This document shows, one piece after another, positions 26,184 through 33,876 of a DNA stretch of 64,000 bases; the first letter of the stretch is position 1; each line of letters opens with the position of its first letter. A program made the translations under genes and the position numbers. A model generated the notes under the pieces. The model searched no databases. It was not told the origin of the DNA and was given only the letters and a program-made list of their open reading frames with translations. Origin of the DNA: Streptomyces sp. TBY4 (GTDB taxonomy: Bacteria > Actinomycetota > Actinomycetes > Streptomycetales > Streptomycetaceae); NCBI RefSeq assembly GCF_024213195.1, contig NZ_JANAVF010000006.1:434001-498000 (forward strand). The letters are read 5' to 3'.

Positions 26184-26197
26184 GTGACCCACGTCAC
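26184..26197. promoter_or_regulatory. Possible Crp binding site
   Basis: GTGACCCACGTCAC fits the reported Streptomyces Crp pattern GTG-N6-GNCAC and is a five-base palindrome. It lies between the VOC start and the metallopeptidase stop, so it would act on the VOC gene. Confidence 0.4.
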
Positions 26198-26220
26198 AGC
26201 ATGGCAGGCGGCGGTGACAG

Positions 26221-27111
26221 TCAGCGGAAGGTGTTGCACTGGGCCATGTCGCCCGTGCGGTAGCCCTGGTAGAACCACTGCTGGCGCTGCTCGGCCGAAC
26301 CGTGCGTCCAGGACTCGGGGGAGACCCGGCCCTGGAACTTCTCCTGGATCCGGTCGTCGCCGACCGCGGCCGCCGCGTCCAGGCCGTCCCGGATGTCCTG
26401 GTCGGTGAGGCTCGTGATCAGGGGCTTGCCGGTGGACTCGTCCGGGGTCTTCGTCGCGTTGTGGGCCCAGACCCCGGCGTAGCAGTCGGCCTGCAGCTCG
26501 ACCCGTACCGCATTGCTGTTCGCGCCCTGCCGGCCGTCCTGGGCCTTCTGCAGGGTGCCGGTCAGGTTCTGGATGTGGTGGCCGTACTCGTGGGCCACCA
26601 CGTACGCCTGGGCGAAGGGGCCGCCGCTCGCGCCGAACTTGGTGCGGAGCTCGTTGAAGAAGCCCAGGTCCAGATAGACCTGCCGGTCACCGGGGCAGTA
26701 GAACGGGCCGACCGCCGAGGTGGCCGCCCCGCAGGCGGTGCCCACCTTGCCGGTGAAGAACACCGTCTGAGCCGGGGTGTACTGGGCGCCGCGCTTGGCG
26801 AACTCCTGCTTCCAGAAGTCCTGGGTGCTGTTGATCACCGCCACCAGCCGGCAGTCCTCCTTGGAGTTCGCGTCCGCGCCCGTCTTGCAGCTCTGCTGCA
26901 CCTGGGCGGCGGACGAGGAGGTGGCCGCGGGCTCGGGGCTTCCGTCGGACAGGCCCAGCTGCTCCGGACCCACCCCGAACAGCAGGCCCATGATCAGGGC
27001 GATGATGCCGATGATGCCGCCGCCGACCGTGGCCTTCCCGCCCGGGATGCGGCTGCCGCGTACGTCCTTGACCTCGGAAGTGTCCAGATTGGCGTTGTCG
27101 TCGAACTGCAT
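26221..27111 (-). CDS. Neutral zinc metallopeptidase (YpfJ family)
   Basis: A 296-residue membrane-anchored peptidase. The N-terminus (MQFDDNANLDTSEVKDVRGS) is the usual YpfJ-type cytoplasmic start, one membrane helix follows (GGIIGIIALIMGLLFG), then an external domain with the zinc site VVAHEYGHHIQ (HExxH) and the downstream ELQADCYAGVWAHN segment that supplies the third ligand. The final CxTF(R) tail is a family feature. No partner gene is adjacent. Substrate unknown. Confidence 0.93.
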   Translation of the reverse strand: MQFDDNANLDTSEVKDVRGSRIPGGKATVGGGIIGIIALIMGLLFGVGPEQLGLSDGSPEPAATSSSAAQVQQSCKTGADANSKEDCRLVAVINSTQDFWKQEFAKRGAQYTPAQTVFFTGKVGTACGAATSAVGPFYCPGDRQVYLDLGFFNELRTKFGASGGPFAQAYVVAHEYGHHIQNLTGTLQKAQDGRQGANSNAVRVELQADCYAGVWAHNATKTPDESTGKPLITSLTDQDIRDGLDAAAAVGDDRIQEKFQGRVSPESWTHGSAEQRQQWFYQGYRTGDMAQCNTFR

Positions 27112-27300
27112 CCCGCACCGCCCTCCATTCCTGACCGGGGGTGGGTGTCATCAGCCCCTGCGGTGAGTATCAACCCGTTCATCCTCATACGCCCCCCGGC
27201 CCGGAGGCGTGTTCCCTGGGCCGAACGGGGGACACGGGGGAAGGGCCCGGGGCGGTCCGGCAAGGGGCGGCCGGGCCCGAAAGTAGTTGCGGGCCCCCGG

Positions 27301-27306
27301 TAGAAT
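27301..27306 (+). promoter_or_regulatory. -10 element for the ABC-F leader transcript
   Basis: TAGAAT lies seven bases before the ATG of the leader ORF, a spacing that would place the transcript start at or near that ATG (leaderless). No convincing -35 was found. Confidence 0.5.
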
Positions 27307-27313
27307 GACTCCC

Positions 27314-27337
27314 ATGGCAAATCTCCTCGCGGATTAG
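27314..27337 (+). CDS. Seven-codon leader ORF (MANLLAD) before ABC-F gene
   Basis: ATG-GCA-AAT-CTC-CTC-GCG-GAT-TAG encodes MANLLAD. It begins just after a -10-like TAGAAT and ends 62 bases before the ABC-F start. A short ORF at the 5' end of an ABC-F transcript is the layout used for ribosome-stalling attenuation of antibiotic-resistance ABC-F genes. No clear terminator/antiterminator pair was seen in the 62-base gap, so regulation is inferred. Confidence 0.5.
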   Translation: MANLLAD

Positions 27338-27399
27338 CGGCGTAGAAGCATCGCGTCCTGCCCCCCTTCCGCCGTCCCGACCCGCCCTGGAGTATTTCC

Positions 27400-28998
27400 G
27401 TGATCACCGCCACCGGCATCGAGCTGCGCGCCGGCGCCCGCATCCTCATCGAGAACGCTTCCTTCCGCGTCGCCAAGGGCGACCGCATCGGTCTCGTCGG
27501 CCGCAACGGAGCCGGCAAGACCACCCTCACCAAGTGCCTCGCGGGCGAGGGCCAGCCCGCCGCCGGCACCATCGCCCGCTCGGGCGAGGTCGGCTACCTC
27601 CCGCAGGACCCGCGCACCGGCGACCTCGACGTGCTGGCCAGCGACCGGATCCTGTCCGCGCGCGGACTCGACGTCCTGCTCAAGAAGATGCGGGCGAACG
27701 AGGAGCGCATCTCCTCCGGCTCCGGCGCCACCCGCGAGAAGGCCCTGCGCCAGTACGAGCGCCAGGAGACGGAGTTCCTCACCAAGGGCGGTTACGCCGC
27801 CGAGTCCGAGGCCGCGACCATCTCCGCGGCCCTCGGCCTGCCGGACCGCGTCCTCGGCCAGCCGCTGCACACCCTCTCCGGTGGTCAGCGCCGCCGCGTC
27901 GAGCTCGCCCGGATCCTCTTCTCGGACGCCGACACCCTCCTCCTCGACGAGCCGACCAACCACCTCGACGCCGACTCGATCGTGTGGCTGCGCGACTACC
28001 TGAAGACCTACCGCGGCGGCTTCATCGTCATCTCCCACGACGTGGACCTGGTCGAGACGGTCGTCAACAAGGTCTTCTACCTGGACGCCAACCGCTCCCA
28101 GATCGACGTCTACAACATGGGCTGGAAGCTCTACCAGCAGCAGCGCGAGGCCGACGAGAAGCGCCGCAAGCGCGAGCGCCAGAACGCCGAGAAGAAGGCC
28201 GCGGCGCTGAACTCGCAGGCCGACAAGATGCGCGCCAAGGCCACCAAGACGGTCGCCGCCCAGAACATGGCCAAGCGCGCCGACCGCCTGCTCGCGGGCC
28301 TGGAGGCCGTCCGCGCCTCCGACAAGGTCGCCAAGCTGCGCTTCCCGGACCCGGCGCCCTGCGGAAAGACCCCGCTGACCGCCGAGGGCCTGTCGAAGTC
28401 CTACGGCTCGCTGGAGATCTTCACCGACGTCGACCTGGCCATCGACAAGGGCTCCCGCGTGGTCATCCTCGGCCTCAACGGCGCCGGCAAGACCACCCTC
28501 CTGCGCCTGCTGTCCGGCACCGAGAAGCCCGACACCGGCACCGTCGTCCCCGGCCACGGCCTCAAGCTCGGCTACTACGCCCAGGAGCACGAGACCCTGG
28601 ACCCGGAGCGCTCCGTCCTGGAGAACATGCGCTCCTCGGCGCCGGACCTGGACCTGGTCTCCGTACGCAAGACGCTGGGCTCCTTCCTCTTCTCCGGCGA
28701 CGACGTGGACAAGCCCGCGGGCGTCCTGTCCGGTGGCGAGAAGACCCGGCTGGCCCTCGCGACGCTGGTCGTTTCCTCGGCCAACGTCCTGCTCCTCGAC
28801 GAGCCCACCAACAACCTCGACCCGGCCAGCCGCGAAGAGATCCTGGGCGCCCTGCGCACCTACAAGGGCGCCGTCATCCTCGTCACGCACGACGAGGGCG
28901 CGGTCGAGGCGCTGGAGCCGGAGCGGATCATCCTGCTCCCGGACGGTGTCGAGGACCTGTGGGGCCCGGACTACCGGGACCTCGTGGCGCTCGCCTGA
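27400..28998 (+). CDS. ABC-F family ATPase
   Basis: A 532-residue protein with two ABC domains and no membrane segments. Domain 1 has GRNGAGKTT and LSGGQRRRVELARIL with LLLDEPTNHLD; domain 2 has GLNGAGKTT, LSGGEKTRLALATL and LLLDEPTNNLD. The interdomain linker (about 240-300) is highly basic and helical (EKRRKRERQNAEKK), as needed to reach the peptidyl-transferase region. ABC-F proteins act on stalled ribosomes as translation factors or antibiotic-protection factors; which applies here is not clear. GGAG lies eight bases before the GTG start. A strong terminator follows. Confidence 0.95.
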   Translation: MITATGIELRAGARILIENASFRVAKGDRIGLVGRNGAGKTTLTKCLAGEGQPAAGTIARSGEVGYLPQDPRTGDLDVLASDRILSARGLDVLLKKMRANEERISSGSGATREKALRQYERQETEFLTKGGYAAESEAATISAALGLPDRVLGQPLHTLSGGQRRRVELARILFSDADTLLLDEPTNHLDADSIVWLRDYLKTYRGGFIVISHDVDLVETVVNKVFYLDANRSQIDVYNMGWKLYQQQREADEKRRKRERQNAEKKAAALNSQADKMRAKATKTVAAQNMAKRADRLLAGLEAVRASDKVAKLRFPDPAPCGKTPLTAEGLSKSYGSLEIFTDVDLAIDKGSRVVILGLNGAGKTTLLRLLSGTEKPDTGTVVPGHGLKLGYYAQEHETLDPERSVLENMRSSAPDLDLVSVRKTLGSFLFSGDDVDKPAGVLSGGEKTRLALATLVVSSANVLLLDEPTNNLDPASREEILGALRTYKGAVILVTHDEGAVEALEPERIILLPDGVEDLWGPDYRDLVALA

Positions 28999-29350
28999 GT
29001 CGCTTCCGCTTCCGTGATCCTTTGGTTCTGGATCATTCGGCTCAGACGTGATCCATCATCTGAGTGAGACCGTCTCATACCGATCCGTGCTCGACGAAGG
29101 CCCCGGCGGCATCTCCCAGGAGATGCCGCCGGGGCCTTCCGTTTCTCCGCTCCCGCCCCTGACCTGGCCATTCACACCGGGGGAGCGGAAATGTGACGGA
29201 GGTCATGCGGCGGAAGAGGAGATTCCGTTCTGCTCGGGTGTCCACGGCTGAAGAAATGCCGCCGTACCGACCTTGCTGAATGGGTGGCCAGGAAGGCGGG
29301 GAGGGGTGATCATGAGAAGTCCAGAGCGCACTTCCCATGAGGAGGCACGG
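28999..29350. other. Intergenic region between ABC-F and gbn
   Basis: 352 bases: the ABC-F terminator at 29097-29138, then the presumed gbn promoter region. An in-frame ATG at 29312 with a GGGGAGGGG stretch upstream is an alternative start for the gbn product. Confidence 0.5.
29097..29138 (+). terminator. Strong terminator of the ABC-F gene
   Basis: A 20-bp perfect inverted repeat (AAGGCCCCGGCGGCATCTCC and its complement) with only CA between the arms, followed by a pyrimidine-rich CCGTTTCTCC. Confidence 0.85.
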
Positions 29351-29572
29351 GTGGCCGAAACTCTGAAGAAGGGCAGCCGGGTGACCGGCGCCGCGCGCGA
29401 CAAGCTCGCGGCAGACCTGAAGAAGCAGTACGACTCCGGTGCGAGTATCCGGGCGCTGGCCGAATCGACCGGCCGGTCCTACGGATTCGTCCATCGGATG
29501 CTCAGCGAGTCCGGAGTCACGCTGCGTGGTCGCGGTGGCGCGACGCGCGGCAAGAAGGCGGCTACGGCCTGA
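29351..29572 (+). CDS. gbn: Small nucleoid-associated DNA-binding protein, Gbn-like
   Basis: A 73-residue basic protein: VAETLKKGSRVTGAARDK, then a helix-turn-helix in GASIRALAESTGRSYGFVHRML and a lysine/arginine-rich tail GGATRGKKAATA. It matches my memory of S. coelicolor Gbn (SCO1839, 73 residues), which binds GATC-containing sites genome-wide and influences sporulation and antibiotic production. GAGGAGG five bases before GTG 29351 supports this start; ATG 29312 would add 13 residues. The gene is monocistronic. Confidence 0.9.
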   Translation: MAETLKKGSRVTGAARDKLAADLKKQYDSGASIRALAESTGRSYGFVHRMLSESGVTLRGRGGATRGKKAATA

Positions 29573-29578
29573 CCATTT

Positions 29579-29643
29579 GGTTCCCCTTGGTTCCAACGGT
29601 TTTCCGTATTCAGCTTCACGGTTCCAGATCCAGTTCCAGTTCC
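29579..29643 (+). repeat. GGTTCC/AGTTCC repeat cluster
   Basis: GGTTCC occurs at 29579, 29589 and 29620, with AGTTCC at about 29632 and 29638. The segment is less GC-rich than its surroundings and lies between gbn and the enoyl-CoA hydratase gene. Confidence 0.5.
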
Positions 29644-29753
29644 ACCGTCCTTCGGTGACCCCCGGTCGGCTCCATGGCCGGCTGGGTGGTTACTGTGCAG
29701 TCACTTAGGCCGAGATCGCGGCCGAACGACGGCACACCACCGGAGGCACACAG

Positions 29754-30533
29754 ATGGCTCTGCTCGACAAGGACGGCGTACGGCTCACCGTCGACGACAC
29801 GCTCGCCACGGTGACACTGACCAACCCGGCCAAACGAAACGCTCAATCCCCCGCGCTCTGGCGGGCGTTGACGGAGGCTGGTAGGTCGTTGCCGGGCACC
29901 GTCCGGGTCGTCGTGCTGCGCGGCGAAGGGCAGTCCTTCTCCGCAGGGCTCGACCGGCAGGCGTTCACCCCCGAAGGCTTCGAGAGCGAGCCGTCCTTCC
30001 TCGACCTGGCGCGCGGTTCGGAGGAGCTGCTCGACTCCACCATCGCCGAGTACCAGGAGGCGTTCACCTGGTGGCGGCGCAACGACATCATCTCCGTCGC
30101 CGCCGTTCAGGGGCACGCGATCGGTGCCGGATTCCAGCTTGCCCTCGCGTGCGATCTGCGCGTCGTCGCGGACGACGTGCAGTTCGCCATGCGCGAGACC
30201 GGGCTGGGGCTGGTGCCCGACCTCGGCGGCACCCAGCCGCTGACCTCGGCGGTCGGCTATGCCCGCGCGCTCGAAATCTGCGCGACCGGCCGCTTCGTCC
30301 ACGCCGAGGAGGCGGAACGCATCGGCCTCGCCAACCTGGTCGTCCCCGCGGGCGAGCTCGACGCGGCCGTCCAGGACCTCGCCACCGCCCTGCTGGCCCC
30401 GCCGCGCGACGCGGTGACCGAAACGAAGGCGCTGCTCCGCGGCGCGGGTGCCCGGGCGTACGACGACCAGCGGGCGGCGGAGCGTGCCGCGCAAGCCCGC
30501 CGCCTCCGCGACCTGGCCGGCCTCTCCGACTAG
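29754..30533 (+). CDS. Enoyl-CoA hydratase/isomerase family protein
   Basis: A 259-residue crotonase-fold protein. The oxyanion-hole segments are FSAGLDRQAF (residues 62-71) and GHAIGAGFQLALACDLRVVADD. The position usually holding the first catalytic glutamate lies in GLVPDLGGTQPLTSAVG, where the E of the hydratase motif is replaced by D, so the reaction may not be classic hydration. CGGAGG is seven bases before the ATG. No fatty-acid partners are adjacent, so the CoA substrate is unknown. Confidence 0.9.
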   Translation: MALLDKDGVRLTVDDTLATVTLTNPAKRNAQSPALWRALTEAGRSLPGTVRVVVLRGEGQSFSAGLDRQAFTPEGFESEPSFLDLARGSEELLDSTIAEYQEAFTWWRRNDIISVAAVQGHAIGAGFQLALACDLRVVADDVQFAMRETGLGLVPDLGGTQPLTSAVGYARALEICATGRFVHAEEAERIGLANLVVPAGELDAAVQDLATALLAPPRDAVTETKALLRGAGARAYDDQRAAERAAQARRLRDLAGLSD

Positions 30534-30549
30534 CCGCGGCGCCGCGGCA

Positions 30550-30765
30550 CGGGGGCCAGCCCCCGGACCCCCGCGCCTCAAACGCCGGCGGGGCTGGATT
30601 TTGGCGGGCGTCGGCCCGCACGTGAACGCCGGAGGGGCTGGAAAATCCAGCCCCTCCGGCGTTTGAGGAGCGGGGTCCGGGGCGGAGCCCCGAACGGGTC
30701 CGGGCGGAGCCCGGCACCCTTCCCAGCCCGTCCGGCGCTTGAGGACCGGGTCCGGGCGGAGCCCG
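30550..30765. repeat. Cluster of dispersed repeat copies
   Basis: At least three related copies lie between the hydratase gene and the Asp23 operon: forward at about 30550-30605, inverted at about 30640-30700, and a degenerate copy at about 30722-30765. Copies share CTCAAACGCCGGCG or its inverse, and small GC hairpins built on GGGTCCGG/CGGAGCCC. They are relatives of the element inside cobB. Confidence 0.8.
30625..30663. terminator. Large hairpin within the repeat cluster
   Basis: An 18-bp perfect stem (AACGCCGGAGGGGCTGGA and complement) around an AAA loop, formed by two oppositely oriented repeat copies. It could end transcription of the hydratase gene. Confidence 0.6.
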
Positions 30766-30952
30766 GGGAACGGTGGAAGGGCGGGTAGGGGACTTCGCCC
30801 CGCAGGGCCGCCCTTCCGCGGCGGCGGACCGCCGGGCCGGGTCGGTCCGGGCCCCGCGCCGGGCGCGAAACCCGGCGCAGCCCGCGCGGCGCCCACGCGG
30901 GCCGCGGCTTAACGTGGTCGGGAGCCCGCCCGCACGTGCGAAGGGATACGAG

Positions 30953-31384
30953 ATGTCGGAATCCGCCCCAGGGGGCCCCGCCAAGCCCCCCGCCGACCGC
31001 GGCCGCACGAGCATCGCCGACGGCGTGGTCGAGAAGATCGCCGGCCTGGCCGCCCGCGAGGTGGCCGGCGTCCACGCCATGGGCACCGGCACCGGCCTCT
31101 CCCGCACCTTCGGCGCCGTCCGCGACCGCGTCCCCGGCGGGTCCAAATCCACCGTCGGCCGCGGCGTGAAGGCGGAGGTCGGCGAGGTGCAGACGGCCCT
31201 CGACCTGGAGATCGTGGTGGATTACGGCGTGTCGATCCGGGACGTGGCCCGGGCCGTCCGTGAGAACGTCGTCTCGGCGGTGGAGCGCATGACCGGCCTC
31301 GAGGTCGTCGAGGTCAACATCGCGGTCAGCGACGTCAAACTGCCGGACGAGGACGACGAGGAGCCGGAGTCCCGACTGCAGTAG
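30953..31384 (+). CDS. Asp23/Gls24 family envelope stress protein
   Basis: A 143-residue Asp23 protein: GRTSIADGVVEKIAGLAAREVAGVHAMG at the N-terminal side, LDLEIVVDYGVSIRDVARAVRENVVSAVERMTGLEVVEVNIAVSDVKLP toward the end. The tail is very acidic. Asp23 proteins gather at the membrane through AmaP and are linked to alkaline and cell-envelope stress. It is the first gene of a coupled five-gene run whose last gene is AmaP-like. Confidence 0.93.
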   Translation: MSESAPGGPAKPPADRGRTSIADGVVEKIAGLAAREVAGVHAMGTGTGLSRTFGAVRDRVPGGSKSTVGRGVKAEVGEVQTALDLEIVVDYGVSIRDVARAVRENVVSAVERMTGLEVVEVNIAVSDVKLPDEDDEEPESRLQ

Positions 31385-31394
31385 AGGAGCCCGC

Positions 31395-31640
31395 ATGAGC
31401 TTGGCGGTCGTCGGTCTGCTGGCCGGCATGGCACTGGGGTTCGCCGGGTACTTCGGCGGCTTCGGGGCCTTCCTGCTGGTGGCCGCGCTCGGCGCCATCG
31501 GCTTCGTCGTGGGCCGGATCCTCGACGGGGACCTGGAGCCCGGGGACTTCTTCCGCCCCCGGGGCGACGGGGACCGGCTCCGCACGAGGGGCAGCGACCG
31601 GGACCGGGACCGGGACCGCGACCGGGACCGCGACCGATGA
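31395..31640 (+). CDS. Small membrane protein with an Asp-Arg repeat tail
   Basis: An 81-residue protein with two hydrophobic segments over residues 3-43 (VVGLLAGMALGFAGYFGGFG, LLVAALGAIGFVVGRIL), then a charged tail ending in eight Asp-Arg pairs. The two-helix plus charged tail layout resembles the DUF2273-type small membrane proteins of Asp23 operons. Its stop overlaps the next ATG (ATGA). The tail is encoded by a hexamer repeat and may vary in length between strains. Confidence 0.85.
   Translation: MSLAVVGLLAGMALGFAGYFGGFGAFLLVAALGAIGFVVGRILDGDLEPGDFFRPRGDGDRLRTRGSDRDRDRDRDRDRDR
31593..31637 (+). repeat. Hexanucleotide tandem repeat encoding Asp-Arg
   Basis: About seven copies of GACCGG/GACCGC in a row at the 3' end of the small membrane protein gene, ending one base before the next ATG. 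Confidence 0.8.
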
Positions 31641-32002
31641 GCACCCCCCGGCCCACCCCGCCCCGGGTCCCCGCCGCCGAGCGCGGGGCCACCCGGATCG
31701 CCGACCGGGTCGTCGCGAAGATCGCGGCCCGGGCCGCCCGGGAGGCGCTGTCCAGGCCCGCTCCCGAAGGCGCGGCCCCGCCGTACGCCACCGTCACCGT
31801 GCACCACGACATCGCCCGCGTACGGGTGGTCCTGGAGCTCCCCTACCCCTCCGACCTCGCCGCCCAGTGCGCGGCCGTACGCCGCCAGGTGGCCCTGCGC
31901 GTGGAGGAGTACGCGGAGATGGCCGTACCCGAGGTGGACGTGGACGTCGAGCACCTGCGCCCCGCGCGGCCCGCCGCCGGGCGGGACCGGCGGGTCCGGT
32001 GA
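31637..32002 (+). CDS. Second Asp23/Gls24 family protein
   Basis: A 121-residue paralogue of the first gene in the operon: GATRIADRVVAKIAARAAREAL, then YATVTVHHDIARVRVVLELPYP and LRVEEYAEMAVPEVDVDVEHL. Its ATG overlaps the previous stop and its own stop overlaps the next GTG, so all products are made in fixed ratio. It lacks the acidic tail of the first. Confidence 0.88.
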   Translation: MSTPRPTPPRVPAAERGATRIADRVVAKIAARAAREALSRPAPEGAAPPYATVTVHHDIARVRVVLELPYPSDLAAQCAAVRRQVALRVEEYAEMAVPEVDVDVEHLRPARPAAGRDRRVR

Positions 32003-32529
32003 GCGCCCGCTTCCGGTCGCCCCGGCGGCTCCCGGCCGCCGTGGGGGCGTTCGCCGTCCTCGGGGTGGCGGGGCTGTTCCTGTACGACCTGGCGGCGGTA
32101 CGGGCCCACCGCCCGGGCATGCGCTGGCGGGCGGAGCTCTCCCGCGCGCTGGAGCGGCACACCCCGGCCGATCCGGGCGTGCTGATCGGCGGCGGGGTCC
32201 TGGCCGCGGCCGGGGCCGTGCTGCTGCTGTACGCCCTGACCCCGGGCCTGCGCGGCGTCCTCCCGATGGCCTGCGGGAATCCGGAGGTCCGGGGCGGACT
32301 GGAACGCAGGGCCGCCGCGCAGGTGCTGCGGGACCGGGCCATGGAGGTGTCCGGGGTGCGGTCGGTGCGGGTCAGGGTGGGCCGGGCCCGCGTCGGGGTC
32401 CGGGCCGTGTCCCACTTCCGCGAACTGGACGACGTACGGGCCGATCTGGACGCGGTGCTGGCCGTCGGCCTGGACGAACTGGGCCTGGCCCGCGAGCCGC
32501 GGCCGAGGGTACGGGTGATCCGCCGGTGA
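31999..32529 (+). CDS. Membrane protein of the Asp23 operon (DUF6286-like)
   Basis: A 176-residue protein with two membrane helices (about residues 12-35 and 55-80) and a soluble C-terminal domain: ERRAAAQVLRDRAMEVSGVRSVRVRVGRARVGVRAVSHF. This matches the DUF6286-type proteins found beside Asp23 and AmaP in actinobacteria. GTG start overlaps the previous stop. Expected to bind partners at the membrane. Confidence 0.85.
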   Translation: MSARFRSPRRLPAAVGAFAVLGVAGLFLYDLAAVRAHRPGMRWRAELSRALERHTPADPGVLIGGGVLAAAGAVLLLYALTPGLRGVLPMACGNPEVRGGLERRAAAQVLRDRAMEVSGVRSVRVRVGRARVGVRAVSHFRELDDVRADLDAVLAVGLDELGLAREPRPRVRVIRR

Positions 32530-33074
32530 CGCTGGGGACGGTGAACCGGGTCCTGCTCGCGCTCCTCGGACTGCTCCTGCTGGCGGCGGGGGCCTCGCTG
32601 CTGACGGCGTCCGGACCCTTCGAGGGCCGCCACGACCCCCTGCTGGCGCCGCACGGACGGGGCTGGCCGGGGCCCTGGTGGGCGGCGCTCGGCGTACTCG
32701 GGGTCTGCGTCCTGCTCGCGTTGTGGTGGCTGCTCGCCCAGCTGCGGCGGGCCCGGCCCGCGGCGGTGCTCGTGGACACCGGCGACGGCGCGTTCGCCGT
32801 ACTGCGCGGGCGGGCGCTGGAGGAGGCCGTCGCGGCCGATGTCCGGGAGGCCGTGGAGGGCGTGGCCCGGTGCCGGGTCACCCTGCGCGGGCGGCGCGGG
32901 GCCCCGGCCCTGCGGGTCGCCCTGGAACTGGAGCCGTACGCGGTGCCGGCCGACGTACTGGCGGCGCTGGCCGGCCCGGTGCTGGAGCGGGCCCGGACCT
33001 CGGCGGCGCTTCCGGCCCTCCCGGCGGAGGCCCGCCTGCACGTCACCCCCCGCCGGGCGCGGCGGGTGACGTGA
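32526..33074 (+). CDS. AmaP-like membrane anchor of alkaline-shock protein
   Basis: A 182-residue protein with two N-terminal membrane helices (residues 8-28 and 50-73) and an Asp23-like C-terminal half (GDGAFAVLRGRALEEAVAADVREAVEGVARCRVTLRG). In staphylococci AmaP anchors Asp23 at the membrane. It is the last of the five coupled genes and converges with the SDR gene after 36 bases. Confidence 0.87.
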   Translation: MTLGTVNRVLLALLGLLLLAAGASLLTASGPFEGRHDPLLAPHGRGWPGPWWAALGVLGVCVLLALWWLLAQLRRARPAAVLVDTGDGAFAVLRGRALEEAVAADVREAVEGVARCRVTLRGRRGAPALRVALELEPYAVPADVLAALAGPVLERARTSAALPALPAEARLHVTPRRARRVT

Positions 33075-33110
33075 GGGGGCGGGGCCGACGAGGACGGCGC
33101 GCCCCGGGGC

Positions 33111-33866
33111 TCAGAACCCGTGCCGGGAGCCGCCGTCCACCGGGAGCATGACGCCGGTCAGGTAGGAGGCCGCCGGGGACAGCAGGAACGCCGCCGAGCG
33201 GCCGAACTCCTCCGGGGTGCCGTACCGGCGCAGCGGAATCCCGGCCTCGTTGCGGGCGCGGGCGGAATCGGCGTCCCCGGACAGGGCGTCGAGCTCGCGG
33301 ACCCGGTCGGTGTCGATGCGGGCGGGCAGCAGGCCGACCACCCGGATGCCGCGCGGGCCCAGTTCCACGGAGAGGGACTTCGCGAAGCCGGCCAGGCCCG
33401 GGCGCAGGCCGTTGGAGATGGTGAGGCCGGGGATCGGCTCGTGCACGGAGCCCGACAGGACGAAGCCGATGACCCCGCCGTCGGAGAGCTCGACGGCTGC
33501 CGCCCGCGCGAGGCGGACCGCGCCGAGGAAGACCGACTCGAAGGCCGCGGCCCACTGCTCGTCGGTGTTGTCCGCGGCCGAACCGGGCGCCGGGCCGCCG
33601 ACGCTGATGAGGATGCCGTCGAGGCGGCCGAAGTGCTCCCGGGCCGCGGCGACGAGCCGGGAGGCGGCTGCGGGGTCGGAGTTGTCGGCGGCGACACCCA
33701 CCGCGTTCGGGCCCAGCGCCTTGGCCGCGGCCTCGGCGCGGGCCGCGTCCCGGCCGGTCAGCACCACCTTGGCGCCGTCGGCGGTCAGTTCGCGGGCGGA
33801 AGCGTAGCCGAGGCCCCGGGTGGCGCCGGTGACGACGTAGACACGGTCCTTCAGTCCAAGATCCAT
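33111..33866 (-). CDS. Atypical SDR oxidoreductase lacking YxxxK
   Basis: About 251 residues. The Rossmann start VTGATRGLGYASAREL (TGxxxGxG) and VDGG near the end show an SDR. However NNAG is replaced by SVGGP, and where Tyr-x3-Lys is expected the sequence is TISNGLRPGLAGFAKSL, so the catalytic tyrosine and lysine are missing. SDR-like ketoreductases with altered sites exist; this may bind NAD(P) without normal catalysis. GTG 33875 (one base after the SURF1 stop) is an alternative start. It is co-transcribed with the SURF1-like gene. Confidence 0.85.
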   Translation of the reverse strand: MDLGLKDRVYVVTGATRGLGYASARELTADGAKVVLTGRDAARAEAAAKALGPNAVGVAADNSDPAAASRLVAAAREHFGRLDGILISVGGPAPGSAADNTDEQWAAAFESVFLGAVRLARAAAVELSDGGVIGFVLSGSVHEPIPGLTISNGLRPGLAGFAKSLSVELGPRGIRVVGLLPARIDTDRVRELDALSGDADSARARNEAGIPLRRYGTPEEFGRSAAFLLSPAASYLTGVMLPVDGGSRHGF

Positions 33867-33876
33867 GCCCGACACG

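Noticed and set aside
29312..29350. Separate small gene before gbn
   Set aside because: It is an in-frame upstream start of the same gbn reading frame, kept only as an alternative start.
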